A stretch of 64,000 bases of DNA from Pseudoneobacillus rhizosphaerae (lineage in GTDB: Bacteria > Bacillota > Bacilli > Bacillales > Cytobacillaceae): the NCBI RefSeq assembly GCF_917563885.1, contig NZ_CAKJTG010000001.1:186001-250000 (forward strand). The letters are read 5' to 3'. Below the pieces are notes generated by a model. The model ran no database searches, was not told where the DNA came from, and saw only the letters and a program-made list of their open reading frames with translations. This document shows, one piece after another, positions 37,266 through 48,046 of the stretch (positions are counted from its first letter, which is position 1; every line of letters begins with the position of its first letter). The position numbers and the translations under genes are program-made.

Positions 37266-39053
37266 TTATTCCCAGACAATCTCCGCCAAAAACTGACTAA
37301 TCGCCTCGTAAGCCAACTGTTCATTTTCTTTTTTCGAAAAGCCATGCCCCTCATCCTCAAATACGATATACTCCACAGGGATTCCTTTGTTTCTAAGGGC
37401 AGCTACCATTTGGTCTGATTCTGATTTTTTGACCCGGGGATCATTGGCCCCTTGGATCACCAGTAACGGATTAGAAATTTGCTCCACATAGGTGATAGGA
37501 GAATGCTCCACTAACCGTTCGCGATCTCTTACAGGGTTCCCAATCCATGAATCCATTCTAGCTTTCCAATGATCCGGACAACTTTCTATAAAAGTAAATA
37601 AATTTGCCGGACCGCATATATCAATACAAGCGCGGAATCGCTCTGGGTGTCGACCAAATAATAGCAGAGATAAATATCCTCCATAGCTAGCGCCAAACAA
37701 AATAAACTTATCTGCGTCTGCTTTCCTCTGCTTCACAAGTTGATCAATCCCGAAAAGCACATCCATCCTTGGGCCACCACCCCAGTCCCCTTCAATCAAC
37801 TGAAGAAAAGTCCTTCCATAATTCGGTGTCCCCCTAAAATTAGGTGCAAATATATTAAAACCGCTATGAAGGAGGTATTGAAAATAGCCAAAATAGTCTA
37901 TTTGTTCATTATATTGCGGACCGCCGTGTGGATAAACAATCGTATAGCCATTGCTGTTCGCCGCTTTTGCAGGATAAAACATCGCTTCAATTTTCAAACC
38001 ATCATAGGATAAGTAGTGGATCCGCTCAGGTTTAATCATTTCGTCTTCAGCAATCATTGGCACGTTATTTTCAAGAATCGTGTTCCAATTTTCACCGCTA
38101 CGCTTTTGATACAATGAAGGGGGCTTCGTAGCAGAGGAACCGATTAGATAGATGGATCCCTGATTCGTAATCTCATATTGTTGAACGGTATCGGTTGGAA
38201 GTTCCACCGCCTCTAATTCACCACTGCCTAAATTAAATACGTAAAGACGATCAATCGGACCAGCCTTTGTTTGTAAATAAACATCATCACTACTAGGGAG
38301 ATAGTGAATTTTTTCAATATCCTGTCTATCTAACTCTAGTATTTTTCGAAAGGTGCCAGATGAAATCTCGTAACTGGCCAAATACGTAAATTCTTCTTGA
38401 TAATTGGTTGTAAAAATAACTCTGTCTTCATTGATAAACGATAAATCCGAGACGCGATAGGGTTGAATTGCCCCGGGGATTAGCTCAATATCCTGGCCAT
38501 TTTTTTTAATAAAAATGTTCATATGACTATGGTTATACCTAACGAAATAAGCGATATCCTTACTATTCGGGCTAACGTTCAATAAATATGTCTCCGCTCC
38601 GCTTCCCTGATGGACTAACTCCTCCGTGCCATAGTTTAGATCATAGGAAAAAATCGAAAGATAGAGCGGATTATCCTTGGAAGACGTATAAAATAGTTTG
38701 GACCCATCCGCGGAGAATCCTCCAAAATGATACAGACAGTTGGCTTCGGTTCGAATATCCGTCCAGTTGTCACCATTTTGATCAACGGAATAAATATGCA
38801 GATTCTCGTTACCATCCTTATCACTTGTAAAATAAATCGAGGAATCCGAAATAGCAACAGCGCCAATTTTTTGATTATGAAAGGTGAGTTGAGACAGCCT
38901 ATTACCATTTTGTAAATCCAATTTCCAAAGATTAAAAACGCCTGATTGGTTGGAACCGACGATCGCATGAGATTCATCTTCACTTACTGTAAAAGCTGAA
39001 ATCGAATAAGGACTAAGGAATTGCTTGAGGGTGTTTAATTTAGAAGTTAACAT
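37266..39053 (-). CDS. S9 family peptidase (prolyl oligopeptidase-like)
   Basis: This cytoplasmic serine peptidase has 595 residues, with an N-terminal beta-propeller (SRLSQLTFH, YFTSDKDGNENLHIY WD40-like strands) and a C-terminal alpha/beta-hydrolase domain. The triad is S456 in GASYGGY, D538 in GANDPRV and H570 in EGHGF. It resembles acylaminoacyl-peptidase and YuxL-like enzymes, which cleave short peptides. It starts directly after the M20 stop (TAA-ATG), with GAAGGAG inside the end of that gene, so the two are translationally linked and share the sigma-54 promoter. Confidence 0.92.
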   Translation of the reverse strand: MLTSKLNTLKQFLSPYSISAFTVSEDESHAIVGSNQSGVFNLWKLDLQNGNRLSQLTFHNQKIGAVAISDSSIYFTSDKDGNENLHIYSVDQNGDNWTDIRTEANCLYHFGGFSADGSKLFYTSSKDNPLYLSIFSYDLNYGTEELVHQGSGAETYLLNVSPNSKDIAYFVRYNHSHMNIFIKKNGQDIELIPGAIQPYRVSDLSFINEDRVIFTTNYQEEFTYLASYEISSGTFRKILELDRQDIEKIHYLPSSDDVYLQTKAGPIDRLYVFNLGSGELEAVELPTDTVQQYEITNQGSIYLIGSSATKPPSLYQKRSGENWNTILENNVPMIAEDEMIKPERIHYLSYDGLKIEAMFYPAKAANSNGYTIVYPHGGPQYNEQIDYFGYFQYLLHSGFNIFAPNFRGTPNYGRTFLQLIEGDWGGGPRMDVLFGIDQLVKQRKADADKFILFGASYGGYLSLLLFGRHPERFRACIDICGPANLFTFIESCPDHWKARMDSWIGNPVRDRERLVEHSPITYVEQISNPLLVIQGANDPRVKKSESDQMVAALRNKGIPVEYIVFEDEGHGFSKKENEQLAYEAISQFLAEIVWE

Positions 39054-40313
39054 TTATCGTACTCCTTCACTTAGTGAGATTTCGCTACCGACAACATTCA
39101 AACAGAATAAAGAAATGACCTTTGTCGTGTTGATTAAATCTTCTACTTCCATACATTCGTCATAGCCATGTATCCGGTTAGCTGGCGTGCCAGGTCCATA
39201 ATTAATCGCCGGAATCCCGTTTTGAATAAACCAACGTGAATCTGATTGCCCCATTACGCCAATCACCGGTAGTTCTTTGCCATTCACCTCAACACTTGCC
39301 TTTTGAAGAGCGATAATCAGAGGATGATTCGGTTCGGTAATGGTAGGCACGGTTTCGAACTCGCCGTTCTCGATGGTGATATTCATTTCAGGATCCTCGT
39401 CTTGTAAGTGTTGAATCATAGCTTCGATCCGATTGATGATGTAATCAATCGAGTGCTCGGGAATAATTCTGAGGTCCACTTCGATTTCACAGCTTCCAGG
39501 AACGACGTTTGATTTTGTTCCTCCTGTTATCACACCAACATTGATCGTGGTGTATTTCATTCCGTCAATGGAGGAAGGTTCATTTTTCAACTCGGTTTGT
39601 AGGCCTTCTAAGCCTGTAATGACTTTAGCCATTTTTTCAATCGCATTGATTCCGTTCCATTTGAATCCTGAATGGGCAGGTTTTCCATTAGAGATGATCC
39701 GTAATTGCTTGACACCCGCCATCGCCCGGATAATTTCTTGACTATATCCTTCCACAAGTGCAAAATCTCCCTTTAGTAACCCATTGCTTGTTACATAACC
39801 TGCACCGAGTTCTCCACCTGTCTCTTCATCACATGTAGCCGCGATGATAATATCTCCGTTCAGTAAAATTCCAGCCTGCTTCATGGCCAGTGCGGCTCCA
39901 ATGTAGGAGGCTAATCTTCCTTTTGAGTCCGTTGCCCCGCGTCCATAAATTTTTCCATTTTCCAAATGGCCAGAGAATGGGGATTGGGTCCATTTCGATT
40001 CATCATCTTCAGGAACGGTATCAAGATGGGCGTTCAATATCAGTGATGGCCCCGTTCCATTTCCTTTTAAAGTGGCAATGACATTTTTACGCGTGGTGGA
40101 TAAATTTTTTTCAATAACGAGGGATTCAGGAACGTCTAATACCTCTACAACGAAACCATAATGGGATAGTTTTTTTTCTAAATAGTGACTGATTTCGTCA
40201 TAGTTACCTGGTGGATTGACACTAGGAATTTGAATCATTTCTTGTAAAAGGGTGACGATTTCGTTTTGCAACAGATCAACGGCGCTGATTACATGATCTT
40301 TCACTGCTTCCAC
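39054..40313 (-). CDS. M20 family metallopeptidase (ArgE/DapE/CPG2 type)
   Basis: This zinc aminoacylase or dipeptidase-like enzyme has 419 residues. The metal-site motifs are NAHLDTVP (H96, D98), GRGATDSKG (D129), CDEETGG (catalytic and ligand Glu at 163-164) and a C-terminal ligand His in the RIHGYDE segment; a lid dimerisation domain lies between. It could be an acetylornithine or succinyl-diaminopimelate deacylase or a peptidase; the pairing with an S9 peptidase favours peptide catabolism. It is the first gene after the sigma-54 promoter, with the TIR element in its leader. The ATG follows AGGAGAG. Confidence 0.9.
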   Translation of the reverse strand: MEAVKDHVISAVDLLQNEIVTLLQEMIQIPSVNPPGNYDEISHYLEKKLSHYGFVVEVLDVPESLVIEKNLSTTRKNVIATLKGNGTGPSLILNAHLDTVPEDDESKWTQSPFSGHLENGKIYGRGATDSKGRLASYIGAALAMKQAGILLNGDIIIAATCDEETGGELGAGYVTSNGLLKGDFALVEGYSQEIIRAMAGVKQLRIISNGKPAHSGFKWNGINAIEKMAKVITGLEGLQTELKNEPSSIDGMKYTTINVGVITGGTKSNVVPGSCEIEVDLRIIPEHSIDYIINRIEAMIQHLQDEDPEMNITIENGEFETVPTITEPNHPLIIALQKASVEVNGKELPVIGVMGQSDSRWFIQNGIPAINYGPGTPANRIHGYDECMEVEDLINTTKVISLFCLNVVGSEISLSEGVR

Positions 40314-40330
40314 TCTCCTTTTTCAATAAG

Positions 40331-40603
40331 GCTCTGTTATTGTACCGTGTTGATTTTTCTATCAATCACATAGGTTTTGCGGACATCAGTTCCGCTAATT
40401 GTTCAAAAAGTTACCTTAAAGGTGTTAAGCGGACATAGATTCCGTTATTGAGCTAAAAAGAAGTATTTTTTCATAGTAAATATCGGAATAACGGATTGTA
40501 TGTCCGCAATCTAATGAAAATAGGTCACTTTTAGATAAATAACGGATTCTCTGTCCGTAAAATGGTTGCCTGTCAAAATATCAACACGGTACAACAATAG
40601 AGC
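40331..40603. repeat. TIR-flanked MITE-like element with internal palindrome array
   Basis: Imperfect 27-bp terminal inverted repeats bracket it: GCTCTGTTATTGTACCGTG on the left (from 40331), and its inverse on the right (to 40603) reading GCTCTATTGTTGTACCGTG. Inside are four GCGGACAT...TCCG-type units, two in one direction (40379, 40429; 50 bp apart) and two reversed (ending 40507 and 40558; 51 bp apart), so the whole element is nearly symmetric. No ORF. The same TIR motif GCTCTGTTA...TGTTGAT occurs at 53408. It lies between the sigma-54 promoter and the M20 gene. Confidence 0.8.
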
Positions 40604-40620
40604 TTTTAATAAAAGAAAAA

Positions 40621-40637
40621 TGCAAGAATTGTGCCAA
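40621..40637 (-). promoter_or_regulatory. Sigma-54 (-24/-12) promoter of the M20-S9 peptidase operon
   Basis: The minus strand reads TTGGCACAATTCTTGCAT, the canonical TGGCAC-N5-TTGCA form: TGGCAC at 40636-40631 and TTGCA at 40625-40621. Expected start of transcription is near 40610. It points toward the M20 and S9 peptidase genes and lies just past the gene for a sigma-54 activator (40729-42738). Enhancer sites should lie in 40640-40730; I cannot define them. Confidence 0.85.
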
Positions 40638-40683
40638 TTTCTAAATATTGAAATAAGCCACTATTTATCCCAAGCTCTGCAAG

Positions 40684-40725
40684 AAAAAAGTTGAATTAGG
40701 TTATTTTAAACAACCCAATTCAACT
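40684..40725 (-). terminator. Terminator of the sigma-54 activator gene
   Basis: Minus-strand stem GTTGAATTGGGTT / AACCTAATTCAAC followed by TTTTTTC. Its inverted repeat could also overlap enhancer DNA for the promoter just downstream. Confidence 0.75.
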
Positions 40726-40728
40726 CAA

Positions 40729-42738
40729 TTAACATTTTATCGAGTTCATTGCTTCGATACCTAGATTGGTAATCCAACTTCCTTGGCGTGTCGACCCGAT
40801 TTCAACTAACTGATATTTTTTTAGAATCAGCATCCGACTTTTAATTTGCTGCGCGGAAAAACGAATTTTCTTTTCGTTTATGAAGTACGATTCCATAGAA
40901 AGTCGGCCGGTATTCCAATGGTGCTGCTTGGCCAAATACAAGTACGATAAAAGCCAATAAAACTCCTGTAAACTTCCCTCTTTCTCCAACTTTTCAACAA
41001 TAGAAAAATCGGATTCTGGTTTTATTTTTAAAAATTTCGTCGGGAGATCCTCTATCCCGATCGTTTGACCTTTTATGACCGCTGACAAATAATACACCGA
41101 GTTTTCTAACTCCCTAATATTTCCGGGCCAATCGTACGAACGAAAATGCTCGATTACCTTTTCCTCCAGAAAAACAGGGGTTGAAAATTGCTTACGAAGA
41201 AAGTACTCGACCAAAGGTAAAATATCTTCCTTTCTTTCCCGGAGAGGTGGGAGATGTAACGGTAAAACATTCAATCGGTAATACAGATCCTCTCTGAAAT
41301 GACCATTCTCTACTAACTTCAAAAGATTTTTATTGGTGGCGGCAATAATCCGAACATTGATTGGAATAAGCTGTGTACCACCTACACGTAAGATTTGCTT
41401 TTCCTGAATCACTCGTAAAAGAGTAGCTTGAATCGAGGGGGAAGCATCCCCAATTTCATCTAGAAAAATCGTTCCATTGTGAGCCAATTCGAAAAAACCA
41501 GGTTTTCCACCCTTTTTAGCTCCAGTAAAGGCGCCGTCCTCATAACCAAATAATTCGCTTTCGGCTAATGATTCTGGCAGTCCCGCAAAGTTAATTGGAA
41601 CAAATGGCTGATCTCTTCGCTTTGAGACATGGTGGATCGAATGGGCAAAAATCTCCTTACCGGTCCCATTTTCTCCTGAAATTAGGATTGGCTGTTCAAA
41701 TTGCCCAAGCCTTGTTGCTTTTTCAATCGTTTCTTTTATGAGGGGGGATGAACCAATCAAATGGGAAAATTGATATCTAGATATAAAACCTGGCGCATGG
41801 ATTTTACGTCGAACCTCTTGTTCCCGTTGTTGGAGCTGATTAATTTCTCGAAAAACAATCAGTGTTCCAATTTCACCGTTCGCTAGCGTAATGGGTAATT
41901 GCTGCACAACAAATCGCGTTTCATTCAAACTGTAAAGGTAGTGATCCCTATTTTGAATTTGATCAAAGGAAGGAAAAACATCGGAAAAATCTCTTCCGAG
42001 CAGCTCTGTACTCCCTGCACTCTTATGTAAAAAGCCCAATATAGCTTTATTCATTTGAATAATCTTCTTTTCGGAATTAAGGGTCACAATTCCATCTTGG
42101 GAGGCATTCACAATAGCTTCGACTTGTAGATTGATATTTTTTAATTGTTGAACGGATTGGGATAAACTCATATTTAATCGGATAATTTCATCCATATTTG
42201 ACGCTTTATATACACTTTGTGTACTTATCGGCAACTTCAAGAAAACGGCAATCTCTACAATCGTCGAAAAATCTAATGGACGAAAGCCCACTTCAATGAC
42301 GTTTGAAAATCGAGTTGGATTGATTAGGCTAAGATCATGAGTAATAACCGTTGAAATATCTTTATTTAAATCCGTTCCACCTTCTGGATAAGGAATCATG
42401 TTCAATTGAATTCCAAATCCCTTCAGCATTTCAATAGATTCTACTGACGCATCATATGTATTACTGGCAACGTAACAAGACGTTGAACTAGGAATTTGCA
42501 TTAATTTTTCCATACAAGAAACATGTATCGTCCGTTTGGCCAATAGGATTCTTTCTTTAGGGAACTCTATTAATTTCTCATGATTAAAAGTAGCCACAAC
42601 CAAATCAGCCTTACCCTGAAAAGAGCCACCATCCAATTCTCCAAAAACCTGAATCAACCCGGAAAACAAATCCTCCAACTGCTTCTTCACAAGCAAAAAG
42701 GCTTCCTCGCTCTTTGTAACAAGTAAAATATTCTTCAT
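40729..42738 (-). CDS. Sigma-54-dependent transcriptional activator (PAS and AAA+ domains)
   Basis: This enhancer-binding protein has 669 residues. The N-terminal ~190 residues look like a PrpR-N-type sensor (TKSEEAFLLV...VASNTYDASVESIEML). A PAS domain follows (about 205-305: AIVNASQDGIVTLNSEKKII), then an AAA+ domain with Walker A GENGTGKE, the sigma-54 loop GAFTGA and Walker B GTIFLDEIGD. The C-terminus is not a Fis-type HTH but a winged-helix-like segment (QQIKSRMLILKKYQLVEIGS), which is uncommon. It almost certainly activates the adjacent -24/-12 promoter. ATG 42738 follows GAGGTG; a GTG three codons upstream is less likely. Confidence 0.9.
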   Translation of the reverse strand: MKNILLVTKSEEAFLLVKKQLEDLFSGLIQVFGELDGGSFQGKADLVVATFNHEKLIEFPKERILLAKRTIHVSCMEKLMQIPSSTSCYVASNTYDASVESIEMLKGFGIQLNMIPYPEGGTDLNKDISTVITHDLSLINPTRFSNVIEVGFRPLDFSTIVEIAVFLKLPISTQSVYKASNMDEIIRLNMSLSQSVQQLKNINLQVEAIVNASQDGIVTLNSEKKIIQMNKAILGFLHKSAGSTELLGRDFSDVFPSFDQIQNRDHYLYSLNETRFVVQQLPITLANGEIGTLIVFREINQLQQREQEVRRKIHAPGFISRYQFSHLIGSSPLIKETIEKATRLGQFEQPILISGENGTGKEIFAHSIHHVSKRRDQPFVPINFAGLPESLAESELFGYEDGAFTGAKKGGKPGFFELAHNGTIFLDEIGDASPSIQATLLRVIQEKQILRVGGTQLIPINVRIIAATNKNLLKLVENGHFREDLYYRLNVLPLHLPPLRERKEDILPLVEYFLRKQFSTPVFLEEKVIEHFRSYDWPGNIRELENSVYYLSAVIKGQTIGIEDLPTKFLKIKPESDFSIVEKLEKEGSLQEFYWLLSYLYLAKQHHWNTGRLSMESYFINEKKIRFSAQQIKSRMLILKKYQLVEIGSTRQGSWITNLGIEAMNSIKC

Positions 42739-42747
42739 CCTAATCAC

Positions 42748-43120
42748 CTCAAGACCGCAGGGGACAAAAGCTAATGACTACTGTCCCATTTCTTAGCATT
42801 CTTTTTCAATTTGTATATGGTACTATTTCGATAGTTTAATAGAAATTCCTTCCTGGATCCTAGTGACAGAGTACTATTTGCCATGCAAAAGAGGAGTTGA
42901 TTGAAATAAATCAACTCCCTCCCTATTCTTATATAAAAGAGCGACGACAGTGTATTTCCCACACGTACAAATCTTTTATTTTGTCTTTTGTCGATATTTG
43001 GCACCATAGAAAAAAGAAAATCAGGCAGAGAGTAGACTAGAATCTCTGCCAGCTTCCTCTTACTACTATAATTCAAGGGAAAATAGGTGGTGGGACAAGG
43101 AACCCGCCCCCTTGTCCCAG
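42748..43120. other. Intergenic region with terminators and a GGGACAAGG palindrome
   Basis: Downstream of the gltC-like gene it holds a palindrome (43092-43118, GGGACAAGG...CCTTGTCCC), a stem GGCAGAGA / TCTCTGCC (about 43023-43049) with T-rich sequence after it on the minus strand, and a stem GGAGTTGATT / ATCAACTCC (about 42893-42920) followed by TCTTTT. A 117-codon frame across it is not credible as a gene. No other feature seen. Confidence 0.6.
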
Positions 43121-44023
43121 TCACGAAAACCGCCCAACTCTCTCAAAAAATTCCCTTATAAAATCATAAAAAATTTCTACCGTAGGAAGTAATTTGCGCT
43201 CACCGGGTGTAATAACCCCAACTGTACGGGTAACTTGTTGATCCATTAGATGCAATTTGACTGTAGACCGCGGTATGTTATCAACTAACGTAATCTCAGG
43301 AATCAAGGTTACCCCTAGACCTGCCGAAACTAACCCTTTAATGGCGTCTATATCCTCCCCCTCAAATGATACCTTTGGCTGGAATCCTTGAAGCCCGCAA
43401 GCGTTAACCACAATATCCCTAAGTATAAAACCGTCAGGAAATAAAACGAATGAATCATCCCTCAATTGACCAAGGTTTAGTAAAGGTTTATCCGCTAGAG
43501 GGTGATTAGAGGGCAAGAGAGCAACGATTTTATCTACAAATAATATATCTGTTTTAATGTTTTTATTGTTCTTTGGAACTGGTCCGATAAGGGCCATATC
43601 CGTTTCTCCCTTTATAACGGAATCGACCAACTGATGATAAGAAGCTTGTTTAAGCTGAAATTTTACATGAGGATGAGACTTTCGAAAGGCAGAAATGACG
43701 TTTGGAAGCATGTAAGTAGCCAAACTACTGGGGAAACCAATTCGAATGGTACCTTGATCTGGGTCTATATATTCTTCTACTTCACGCCGCGCTGTTTCGA
43801 TAACCTTCATTGCATGCTGCATATGTTCCAGAAAAATCCTCCCGATAGGAGTTAACTTTACATTTCTTCCTTCCCTAATAAACAAAGGAACGCCCAATTC
43901 CGATTCCAAATTAACAATCTGTCGGCTAATGGCTGATTGTGCGACATGTAGTGCATGAGAAGCCTCCGTTACATGCTCCCTTAAGGCTACTTCTATAAAA
44001 TATTCAATTTGCCTTAATTCCAT
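43121..44023 (-). CDS. gltC: LysR family regulator, GltC-like
   Basis: This LysR-type regulator has 300 residues: a winged HTH (EASHALHVAQSAISRQIVNLESELGVPLFIREGRNVKLT) and a substrate-binding domain, with VSAGLGVTLIPEITLVDN near the C-terminus. Similarity to B. subtilis GltC is strong along the whole length (EHVTEAS.ALHVAQSAISRQI, FPDGFILR, EGEDIDAIKGLVSAG). In B. subtilis it activates glutamate synthase and responds to 2-oxoglutarate and glutamate. Here it is divergent from gdhA, so it may instead control glutamate dehydrogenase. ATG 44023 is chosen over an upstream TTG. Confidence 0.85.
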   Translation of the reverse strand: MELRQIEYFIEVALREHVTEASHALHVAQSAISRQIVNLESELGVPLFIREGRNVKLTPIGRIFLEHMQHAMKVIETARREVEEYIDPDQGTIRIGFPSSLATYMLPNVISAFRKSHPHVKFQLKQASYHQLVDSVIKGETDMALIGPVPKNNKNIKTDILFVDKIVALLPSNHPLADKPLLNLGQLRDDSFVLFPDGFILRDIVVNACGLQGFQPKVSFEGEDIDAIKGLVSAGLGVTLIPEITLVDNIPRSTVKLHLMDQQVTRTVGVITPGERKLLPTVEIFYDFIREFFERVGRFS

Positions 44024-44047
44024 TAGATTCAACCCCTATTTCAATTA

Positions 44048-44112
44048 ATCTTATATCGGCATTAATATTATCTAATTTTCATATTGTTTCGATTAATTAT
44101 AACTTATAAGAT
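44048..44112. promoter_or_regulatory. Possible GltC-type half-sites in the gltC-gdhA intergenic region
   Basis: ATCTTATA (44048-44055) and TATAAGAT (44105-44112) are inverted copies 49 bp apart, and resemble the ATCT...AGAT elements of the B. subtilis gltC-gltA region. Assignment is inferred from similarity of the regulator, not shown by the sequence. Confidence 0.35.
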
Positions 44113-44194
44113 ACTTTTAATAAATATCATACGTTTCTACATGATTTTCAAAAAAAATTAAACAATCAAATTTATATATAATTGAGGGAAGTGA

Positions 44195-45583
<1,389 letters not shown>

Positions 45584-45602
45584 TCCATCATTCATAAGAA
45601 CC

Positions 45603-45660
45603 AATAACCGGATATACCCCTGTATATAACTATCAGTGGAGTTTATCCGGTTATTTTCTT
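45603..45660 (+). terminator. Terminator of gdhA
   Basis: Stem AATAACCGGATA / TATCCGGTTATT followed by TTCTTTATT. The arms match exactly over 12 bp with a long loop. Confidence 0.8.
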
Positions 45661-45700
45661 TATTCTCTTAAATCCTCGGTAAAGTTTAAATACTAACCCT

Positions 45701-45776
45701 ATCAAAATACGAACATATCGATCAATCAAACGTTTGATTGAATCGGGCTAAAGCCTTATTCACTCTAGCTTTAATG
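45701..45776. repeat. Dispersed repeat with 20-bp palindrome, copy A (partial)
   Basis: The string ATCAAAATACGAACATATC, then TCAATCAAACGTTTGATTGA (45722-45741, perfect palindrome), then GGGCTAAAGCC and CACTCTAGCTTTAATG matches the first part of copies B (48684) and C (63579), in the same orientation. It lies just past the end of the 507-residue gene's 3' end. Confidence 0.85.
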
Positions 45777-45855
45777 CCATTTAACCAAACATTCCTCTTC
45801 CTTTTAGTAAGGAGGCACCACCCTTAGGCTGGGAAATGGTCCTTATCCCACCTCT

Positions 45856-47376
45856 TTATACATAACCTATTTGATTCACACCGATAACGCCTCTACGCAA
45901 AAATGTAATCCCAAGAGTTTCATATGAAAAATGCTCAAATTCAAAGATGTCTACTTCAAAGGCAGCTATTTCAAATGTTTCGAGTTGCATTTTTTCATAG
46001 TCAAACGTGGATAACCCAATTTCGTCTAGTAAATCTTTTGGTAATTGATAATCTTGTCCTACGATGCCGAACATGGTGAAACCAGAATCGATACAAAAGG
46101 AGATATAGGCTTTATACGAAGCTGAATAGGCAAAAGAACCAATGGTCGATCCGATAAAGCTTCCTAACATAAATCCGAATACTGGGATGGTGATAAGGCT
46201 TTGGGTAATCCCCCCTAAAATGAGGGAACAGGCAGAGACATACATACCTCTAACCAAGCTATCAATGAGTTCACCGTTCGTCATTTTTCCATTCGCTACT
46301 AAGTATGAATTCTTCATTACATCTAAAACCAGTACTGTAACTACACCAATCACTGCTGGATTAACAGACTTTAACGCTTCTCCCGCTAATCCGGATTTAC
46401 ATGCAGCTGTTAGCGCTGCTGAGATGGATCCACGAACAAATCCTTCTGCTCCACCTTCCAATGCAGCGAACCCTATCTTTTGAAACTGCCTTTCATCTAA
46501 TTCCCCAGTTTTGATTAGGTAATCGATTGCTTTATATATTTCTGGACCTGCCTTTAAGACGATGGATATCGTTGCTGCGGTAAGACCCGCTTTAAACGCT
46601 TGCTCCATAACATATTTGTACTTCACGAGTTGTTCCGTCGTAAGACCATACTCACCTGCGTCAAATTCACCCTCTTTGGCCAGCCGTGCAAGTATTTCTG
46701 ACTCTTCTCTAGTAAAGGGTATCGATTCCGTTCCTTCCGATGTTTCGATTTTATCTTTTAACATCTTTAACGTATCTTCATACCGTTGAACTTGGTCTGG
46801 TCGGTTGATACTTTCTTTAGCTATTTTTCTTTCTAGCCAATGAATCGCCTCTTGCATTTGATCCTTTGGAATAACCCTCACTTGTCCAGCATAAATCGGG
46901 TCATTCAATAGTTGGGCTTCATCGTAACCTCGTTCATTTATAAACTGCTCCACTGATTGAAAAGGTCTGTCGGCTTTGATCGCATTTGCTTTATATTGAG
47001 AATACCTTTCAAAAAGACTTTCAGCCTGAGCCTTTGCACTGCCGCTTCCCGTTTGATAATACTTCATACCATATGCGTTTCCATTATTGTCAGTAACATC
47101 AGCCGATGCAAAATGATGACTTCTATCCACTGTTGTTCGGATTGCCTTTCCTTTTATAGCGGCATCAATATTATGTGTACCTGAATGCCAAAATTCGGCG
47201 ACATCCCCCTGTAAGATGGAGGACTTAGTTTGAAAGCCTTGGAACTGGTTGATGTCTGATTGAAGTTTCTCTATTTCTTTATTAATAGAAGAAATATATT
47301 CAATACCGCCATGTGACCCAGCAAACGAGGAAGCATTCTTCGCGAAGAATTCATACCCTTTTGTAAAAGAATCCAT
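45856..47376 (-). CDS. Uncharacterised conserved protein with glycine-zipper membrane-like C-terminal half
   Basis: I do not know a function for this 506-residue protein. The N-terminal half is soluble-looking, with SSILQGDVAEFWHSGTHNIDAA and SHHFASADVTDNNGNAYGMKYYQTG. A coiled charged region follows (about 175-230). The C-terminal half has helical segments (VVTVLVLDVM, CSLILGGITQSLITIPVFG, GSFIGSTIGSFAYSASYKAYI) with GxxxG-like spacing, as in membrane-inserting proteins. No DDE, nuclease or kinase motif is visible. ATG 47376 follows GGAGG that lies inside the end of the 47380 gene, so the pair is translationally linked. It is last of three genes flanked by dispersed repeats. Confidence 0.75.
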   Translation of the reverse strand: MDSFTKGYEFFAKNASSFAGSHGGIEYISSINKEIEKLQSDINQFQGFQTKSSILQGDVAEFWHSGTHNIDAAIKGKAIRTTVDRSHHFASADVTDNNGNAYGMKYYQTGSGSAKAQAESLFERYSQYKANAIKADRPFQSVEQFINERGYDEAQLLNDPIYAGQVRVIPKDQMQEAIHWLERKIAKESINRPDQVQRYEDTLKMLKDKIETSEGTESIPFTREESEILARLAKEGEFDAGEYGLTTEQLVKYKYVMEQAFKAGLTAATISIVLKAGPEIYKAIDYLIKTGELDERQFQKIGFAALEGGAEGFVRGSISAALTAACKSGLAGEALKSVNPAVIGVVTVLVLDVMKNSYLVANGKMTNGELIDSLVRGMYVSACSLILGGITQSLITIPVFGFMLGSFIGSTIGSFAYSASYKAYISFCIDSGFTMFGIVGQDYQLPKDLLDEIGLSTFDYEKMQLETFEIAAFEVDIFEFEHFSYETLGITFLRRGVIGVNQIGYV

Positions 47377-47379
47377 CAA

Positions 47380-47982
47380 TTAATCCTCCAAAAAGAGAGT
47401 TAAGGCATTCATATAAAAATGGTACACGGCCATATGGTGTTGTTGTTTCATAATTTTTTTCTTTGCCTGCATGCTTGAAATAATACTGAAAATGGCAACT
47501 GGGTATACATAAGGTAATAATAAGCCGATACCTTTCATTACATTAGGCGTAGAATGTAACTGGTTGAGCTTGACCTTCTCTTCAAATTCTTTTTTCTGAC
47601 GTTTGCAAAAATCATTAAATCGATCATATTCTTCTTTTTTAAGTAATTTATCTTCGACATAAATAACAGCCTGATTTCCTAGCCATCCATAATGAATCCC
47701 ATACTGATTGAATTTCTCTGTAACATTCGGAATCACCGATTTGGCAGGCTTAGTATTACCGATAAACAAAATGTTTTGATCAGACGAAATGGCGGCCTCA
47801 TTTGCAAGAAAGTGCTTTTCTTCCCAAACACTCGCTACAACTGAACCATCCTTACTTCCAATTACCTCATTTTCGGTATCGTCATTGGAGCTAATCAACT
47901 GGGACAGCTGATTGGCAAAAACCTTAGTTTTGTCATCACACACAATAAGTAACTTCTTCTTTTCAACTTTAAACACTCTCAT
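47380..47982 (-). CDS. Uncharacterised protein with Rossmann-like N-terminus and hydrophobic segment
   Basis: This 200-residue protein begins with alternating beta/alpha sequence (KLLIVCDDKTKVFANQLSQLI, NILFIGNTKPAKSVI, NQAVIYVEDKLL), which suggests a small Rossmann-like fold. A charged helix (DRFNDFCKRQKKEFEEKV) and a hydrophobic segment (IGLLLPYVYPVAIFSIISSM, about residues 151-170) follow. No named family is recognised. GGGAGGGG precedes the ATG. Its stop is 3 bp before the start of the 507-codon gene, so they are coupled. Confidence 0.7.
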   Translation of the reverse strand: MRVFKVEKKKLLIVCDDKTKVFANQLSQLISSNDDTENEVIGSKDGSVVASVWEEKHFLANEAAISSDQNILFIGNTKPAKSVIPNVTEKFNQYGIHYGWLGNQAVIYVEDKLLKKEEYDRFNDFCKRQKKEFEEKVKLNQLHSTPNVMKGIGLLLPYVYPVAIFSIISSMQAKKKIMKQQHHMAVYHFYMNALTLFLED

Positions 47983-48046
47983 GCCCCTCCCGATGAATTC
48001 TGCACTTTTGTTGAATATCCTCTTCCCGCGTGGAAATCACCCTCAT

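Noticed and set aside
42771-43124. 117-codon minus-strand frame
   Set aside because: It spans two terminator-like stems and a dispersed palindrome, has no ribosome site and no coding-like composition, and lies in a gap between well-defined genes.
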